Below are positions 61,904 through 64,000 of a DNA stretch of 64,000 nt, piece by piece (within the stretch, counting starts at the first letter, position 1; every line of letters starts with the position of its first letter). Source of the DNA: JALYNX01 sp040902845 (GTDB lineage Bacteria > Actinomycetota > Acidimicrobiia > Spongiisociales > ZC4RG35); the NCBI GenBank assembly GCA_040902845.1, contig JBBDWM010000023.1, forward strand, positions 43,358-107,357, written 5' to 3'. A program made the position numbers and the translations under genes. The notes beneath the pieces are model-generated. The model made no database searches. It saw only the letters and a program-made list of their open reading frames with translations, and was not told where the DNA came from.

Positions 61904-62566
61904 TCAGCCAACCCGTGTGATCAGCTCCACCAGTCTCAGCACATTCTGAACCGCTTCGGGACCGAGGGTCTCGTCGGACGCCGCCAGGAGAAGGGAAGGC
62001 ACTGCACCCCGTAGCGCCTCGAGAATCACGACATTATCGCCTGTCGGGGTATCGACGAGTATCTCGACCGGTGAGATGAGTTGATCGGCCAGACTCGCCC
62101 CGAATGAGGCGAACAGGTCCACACGATGACCGTCCGCATCCTGGGTCACCAGACGGCGTGTGTTCCCGGACTCGGGAGTGACACTCACGAGGAAGAACTC
62201 GACGCCCGATTCGGTCCGGGGGCCGATTTCCTCCACAGTGATCGCACCCGACAACACCTCGCCGAATCCTTGAGCGAAACCGCTCCAAAAGTTGGCGGCT
62301 ATCGCCTCGTCTCCGTTCCGAAGAGCCTCAGCGACCTCACGGGTATTGGCGCCCTCGGCCAGTGACGCCAGGGCGGCCTGACCGGGCATCGCCAGAGAAC
62401 TAGCCCCAGCGAAGTCACCTTCGATGAGAAGCTGCTGCAGGTCCTCGACCGCCGCCACACCAGAGTCGGCGCCGGGGCCACGGGTGATCGACGTGTCGGC
62501 CATCTCTCCCCCGCTGCAAGCCAGGGCAATCACCATCAGGAACGCGAGGGCAGCCCACCTACGCAT
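61904..62566 (-). CDS. Hypothetical lipoprotein
   Basis: 220 aa from the ATG at 62566. Signal peptide with lipobox A-L-A-C (Cys about 17), then a soluble domain with V-E-D-L-Q-Q-L-L-I-E-G-D-F-A-G-A and V-E-F-F-L-V-S-V-T-P-E-S. No family recognised. It overlaps the preceding membrane gene by 8 nt and is probably co-transcribed with it. Confidence 0.68.
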   Translation of the reverse strand: MRRWAALAFLMVIALACSGGEMADTSITRGPGADSGVAAVEDLQQLLIEGDFAGASSLAMPGQAALASLAEGANTREVAEALRNGDEAIAANFWSGFAQGFGEVLSGAITVEEIGPRTESGVEFFLVSVTPESGNTRRLVTQDADGHRVDLFASFGASLADQLISPVEILVDTPTGDNVVILEALRGAVPSLLLAASDETLGPEAVQNVLRLVELITRVG

Positions 62567-63098
62567 CCTCAGTGACCAGTTCGGGGATCCGACCTGTGCG
62601 GTAGAGGTTGTGCCGTCGCTCCGGGTCGGTGAGGCCGGTGGCAATCCACAGCCACACGAGATAGCCCAGCCCCACCGCGTCGAGCACCCAGCGCCAGGGG
62701 TCGCTCAGTGCCCGCTCCAGGGCGGCGGGCCAGTACGGCATGACCCCGGGAGTGATCTCCCACCCGAAGAACGGCCAGAACAGAACCTCGGGATCGGTCC
62801 ACATCCCATCGAGGAGGAGGTGAAACAGCCATCCCACCCCCAATGCCATGAATGCCCGCCGTCTTCTGCCCCGTCGGGTTGCTAGCAACACAACGGCCAT
62901 ATAGAGCGTCGGTGTCAGCAAGGTGTGGAAGTAGATCTCCCCGGTGGAGAAACGGCTCGGAAAGACGAGGGTCCCAACCGCGAGGTCGACCAGGTCGGGC
63001 AAGACCGCCCCGAACAGGAGCAACCTGACATCGACTTTGGGGTCCTGAAAGATCCATCGGAAGAGCCACAGGGTTGCCCCTGCGTGCCAGAAGAGCAT
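62559..63098 (-). CDS. Membrane-bound metal-dependent hydrolase-like protein (YdjM/DUF457 type)
   Basis: 179 aa with four hydrophobic segments. Conserved polar residues in membrane context fit the YdjM-like family: the first His in F-W-H-A-G-A-T, L-P-D-L-V-D near residue 35, F-H-T-L-L-T-P-T (His about 58), and G-W-L-F-H-L-L-L-D-G-M-W. Such proteins act in lipid or phosphate metabolism; no substrate known. Confidence 0.72.
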   Translation of the reverse strand: MLFWHAGATLWLFRWIFQDPKVDVRLLLFGAVLPDLVDLAVGTLVFPSRFSTGEIYFHTLLTPTLYMAVVLLATRRGRRRRAFMALGVGWLFHLLLDGMWTDPEVLFWPFFGWEITPGVMPYWPAALERALSDPWRWVLDAVGLGYLVWLWIATGLTDPERRHNLYRTGRIPELVTEDA

Positions 63099-63101
63099 CG
63101 C

Positions 63102-63809
63102 TCAAGGGACCATGATCCGACGGCAGTGGACACACCGTGGGATCTCGGCATCGAGCGCCTCGGCCGATTCGGCGGCAGAAAGCGCCATGTGACAACCTCC
63201 GCAGACACCGTGCTCGAACCTTCCGATTGCCACCCCCTCCTTTGACAGACGGAGCTTCTCGTACATCTCGAGGAGATCGGGTGGGACCGGGGCGATGGCG
63301 TCCTTCTTCCGTTCCTCTTTGCGGGCCAGCTCGGCGTCGATCTGTTTCCACTCGTCTTTGATGACCTTTTCCAGCGCGCCTTTGCTCGACATCACGGTCT
63401 GGCTTTCCGACTCGAGCTTCTGGACGGCGTCACGAGCCGGATCGAGATCCTCCAGCAACGTCAGGACCCGTTCCTCCATCGCTGACCGCTGCCCTTTGAG
63501 ACTTTGCACCTCCAGACGCATGTACTCTGTCTCCCGGGCACTCATCCCACCTGCATAGAGCCTGGTCTCGTGCTCCTTGAGCTTGCTCTCCAGGATCTCC
63601 AACTCACCCTCGTGTTTGTCGAAGTCGAGCTCGAGGGTCTTCAGGACTGCCGAGGCGTCGACCAGCTCCTTCTCCAATGAAGTCTGTTCTTCGTGGGCCT
63701 CCCGATAGGCCTGGAGCTCGGGGAGCGACTTGCGCCGGTCGAGGAGACGATCGATCTGAAGATCCAGGTCCTGGACATCGAGCAAGTCGGCGAGGCTCGT
63801 CATCTCCAT
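63102..63809 (-). CDS. Zinc-ribbon coiled-coil protein (DUF164/C4-type)
   Basis: 235 aa. A long antiparallel coiled coil (about 5-185) is followed by a C4 zinc ribbon: V-C-G-G-C-H-M-A-L-S and R-C-V-H-C-R-R. The conserved G-G-x-S-A-R-E-T-E-Y loop at the hairpin tip is present. The family is nearly always beside nif3 genes, as here. The start is uncertain (ATG at 63809 or 63803). Confidence 0.87.
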   Translation of the reverse strand: MEMTSLADLLDVQDLDLQIDRLLDRRKSLPELQAYREAHEEQTSLEKELVDASAVLKTLELDFDKHEGELEILESKLKEHETRLYAGGMSARETEYMRLEVQSLKGQRSAMEERVLTLLEDLDPARDAVQKLESESQTVMSSKGALEKVIKDEWKQIDAELARKEERKKDAIAPVPPDLLEMYEKLRLSKEGVAIGRFEHGVCGGCHMALSAAESAEALDAEIPRCVHCRRIMVP

Positions 63810-63832
63810 GAAGGCGGGAGGGTAGCGGTGGC

Positions 63833-64000
63833 TCAAACCCAAGTCTGTGGGTCGAGATGGGTCAGGTCGACCACTTCGACGCCGGTGAGTGAGCGCGTCA
63901 TCGCCACCAGGGACGCCAAACCGGGACGCTCGGTCGCGATATGACCGGGGTCGATCACGGACAACCCGGCATCGAGGGCGGCAACCGCCTTGTGATGGCC
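63833..64000 (-). CDS. Nif3-like dinuclear metal-centre protein, C-terminal end (partial)
   Basis: 55 residues, running off the window edge. G-H-H-K-A-V-A-A-L-D-A-G-L-S-V-I-D-P-G-H-I-A-T-E-R-P is the Nif3/YbgI C-terminal metal-binding motif (the second His and Glu are ligands). GTP cyclohydrolase I type 2-like family, function unsettled. Its stop lies 24 bp upstream of the zinc-ribbon start. Confidence 0.82.
   Translation of the reverse strand, partial: GHHKAVAALDAGLSVIDPGHIATERPGLASLVAMTRSLTGVEVVDLTHLDPQTWV

Overview
This is a high-GC window from an actinomycete-type chromosome. It looks like a draft or metagenome-derived assembly, because exactly 100 N interrupt a tandem repeat at 17679-17778. 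Evidence for Actinomycetota: DivIVA, SepF and YggT sit next to ileS; FtsZ is present without FtsA; there is a DUF3040 protein, a fused DEDD-exonuclease/GIY-YIG protein with an actinobacterial-type SOS box, and an F420-type luciferase-like oxidoreductase. A System I cytochrome c maturation operon and the general gene content would suit Acidimicrobiia or a nearby deep-branching class; that placement is an inference. Most of the window is housekeeping genes. I saw no tRNA, CRISPR array, insertion sequence or prophage.

Region 1 (1-17.4 kb): the 3' end of ileS, then a minus-strand division and cell-wall (dcw) operon. In transcription order it is mraZ, rsmH, ftsL, ftsI, murE, mraY, murD, ftsW, murG, murC, murB, ftsQ, ftsZ, pgeF, yggS, sepF, yggT, divIVA. 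Most junctions are 4-nt start/stop overlaps. The few real gaps (mraZ-rsmH, ftsL-ftsI, ftsQ-ftsZ) contain inverted repeats, and the mraZ promoter carries 10-bp-phased MraZ boxes. murF is missing from its usual place.

Region 2 (17.4-27.7 kb): a 14-bp tandem repeat with an assembly gap, an HNH nuclease, two small unknown genes, a MoxR/DUF58/transglutaminase operon, a MerR regulator, a DUF3040 protein, DNA polymerase IV, a histidine phosphatase and two membrane proteins.

Region 3 (27.7-36.8 kb): a type II fatty acid operon (fabD-fabH-fabG-acp-fabF), a threonine aldolase, a tightly packed SRPBCC/ArsA-like/61-aa/DUF1232 operon, and a metallophosphoesterase with a small membrane protein.

Region 4 (36.8-45.5 kb): an osmoprotectant (glycine betaine type) ABC operon bracketed by hairpins, an alpha/beta hydrolase, a UspA/CBS-like protein, a nitroreductase, a SpoU methyltransferase and the SOS-controlled exonuclease/GIY-YIG protein.

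Region 5 (45.5-51.7 kb): a contiguous ccmABCDEF-ccmHI-ccmG operon, including a 34-aa ccmD.

Region 6 (51.7-64 kb): a lipase-like hydrolase, an aquaporin, RNase P RNA with a strong terminator, a CBS/DUF294 nucleotidyltransferase-like protein, an SRAP-family abasic-site protein, an amino-acid permease, lipoproteins, an F420-type oxidoreductase, a zinc-ribbon coiled-coil protein and the 3' end of a Nif3-family gene.
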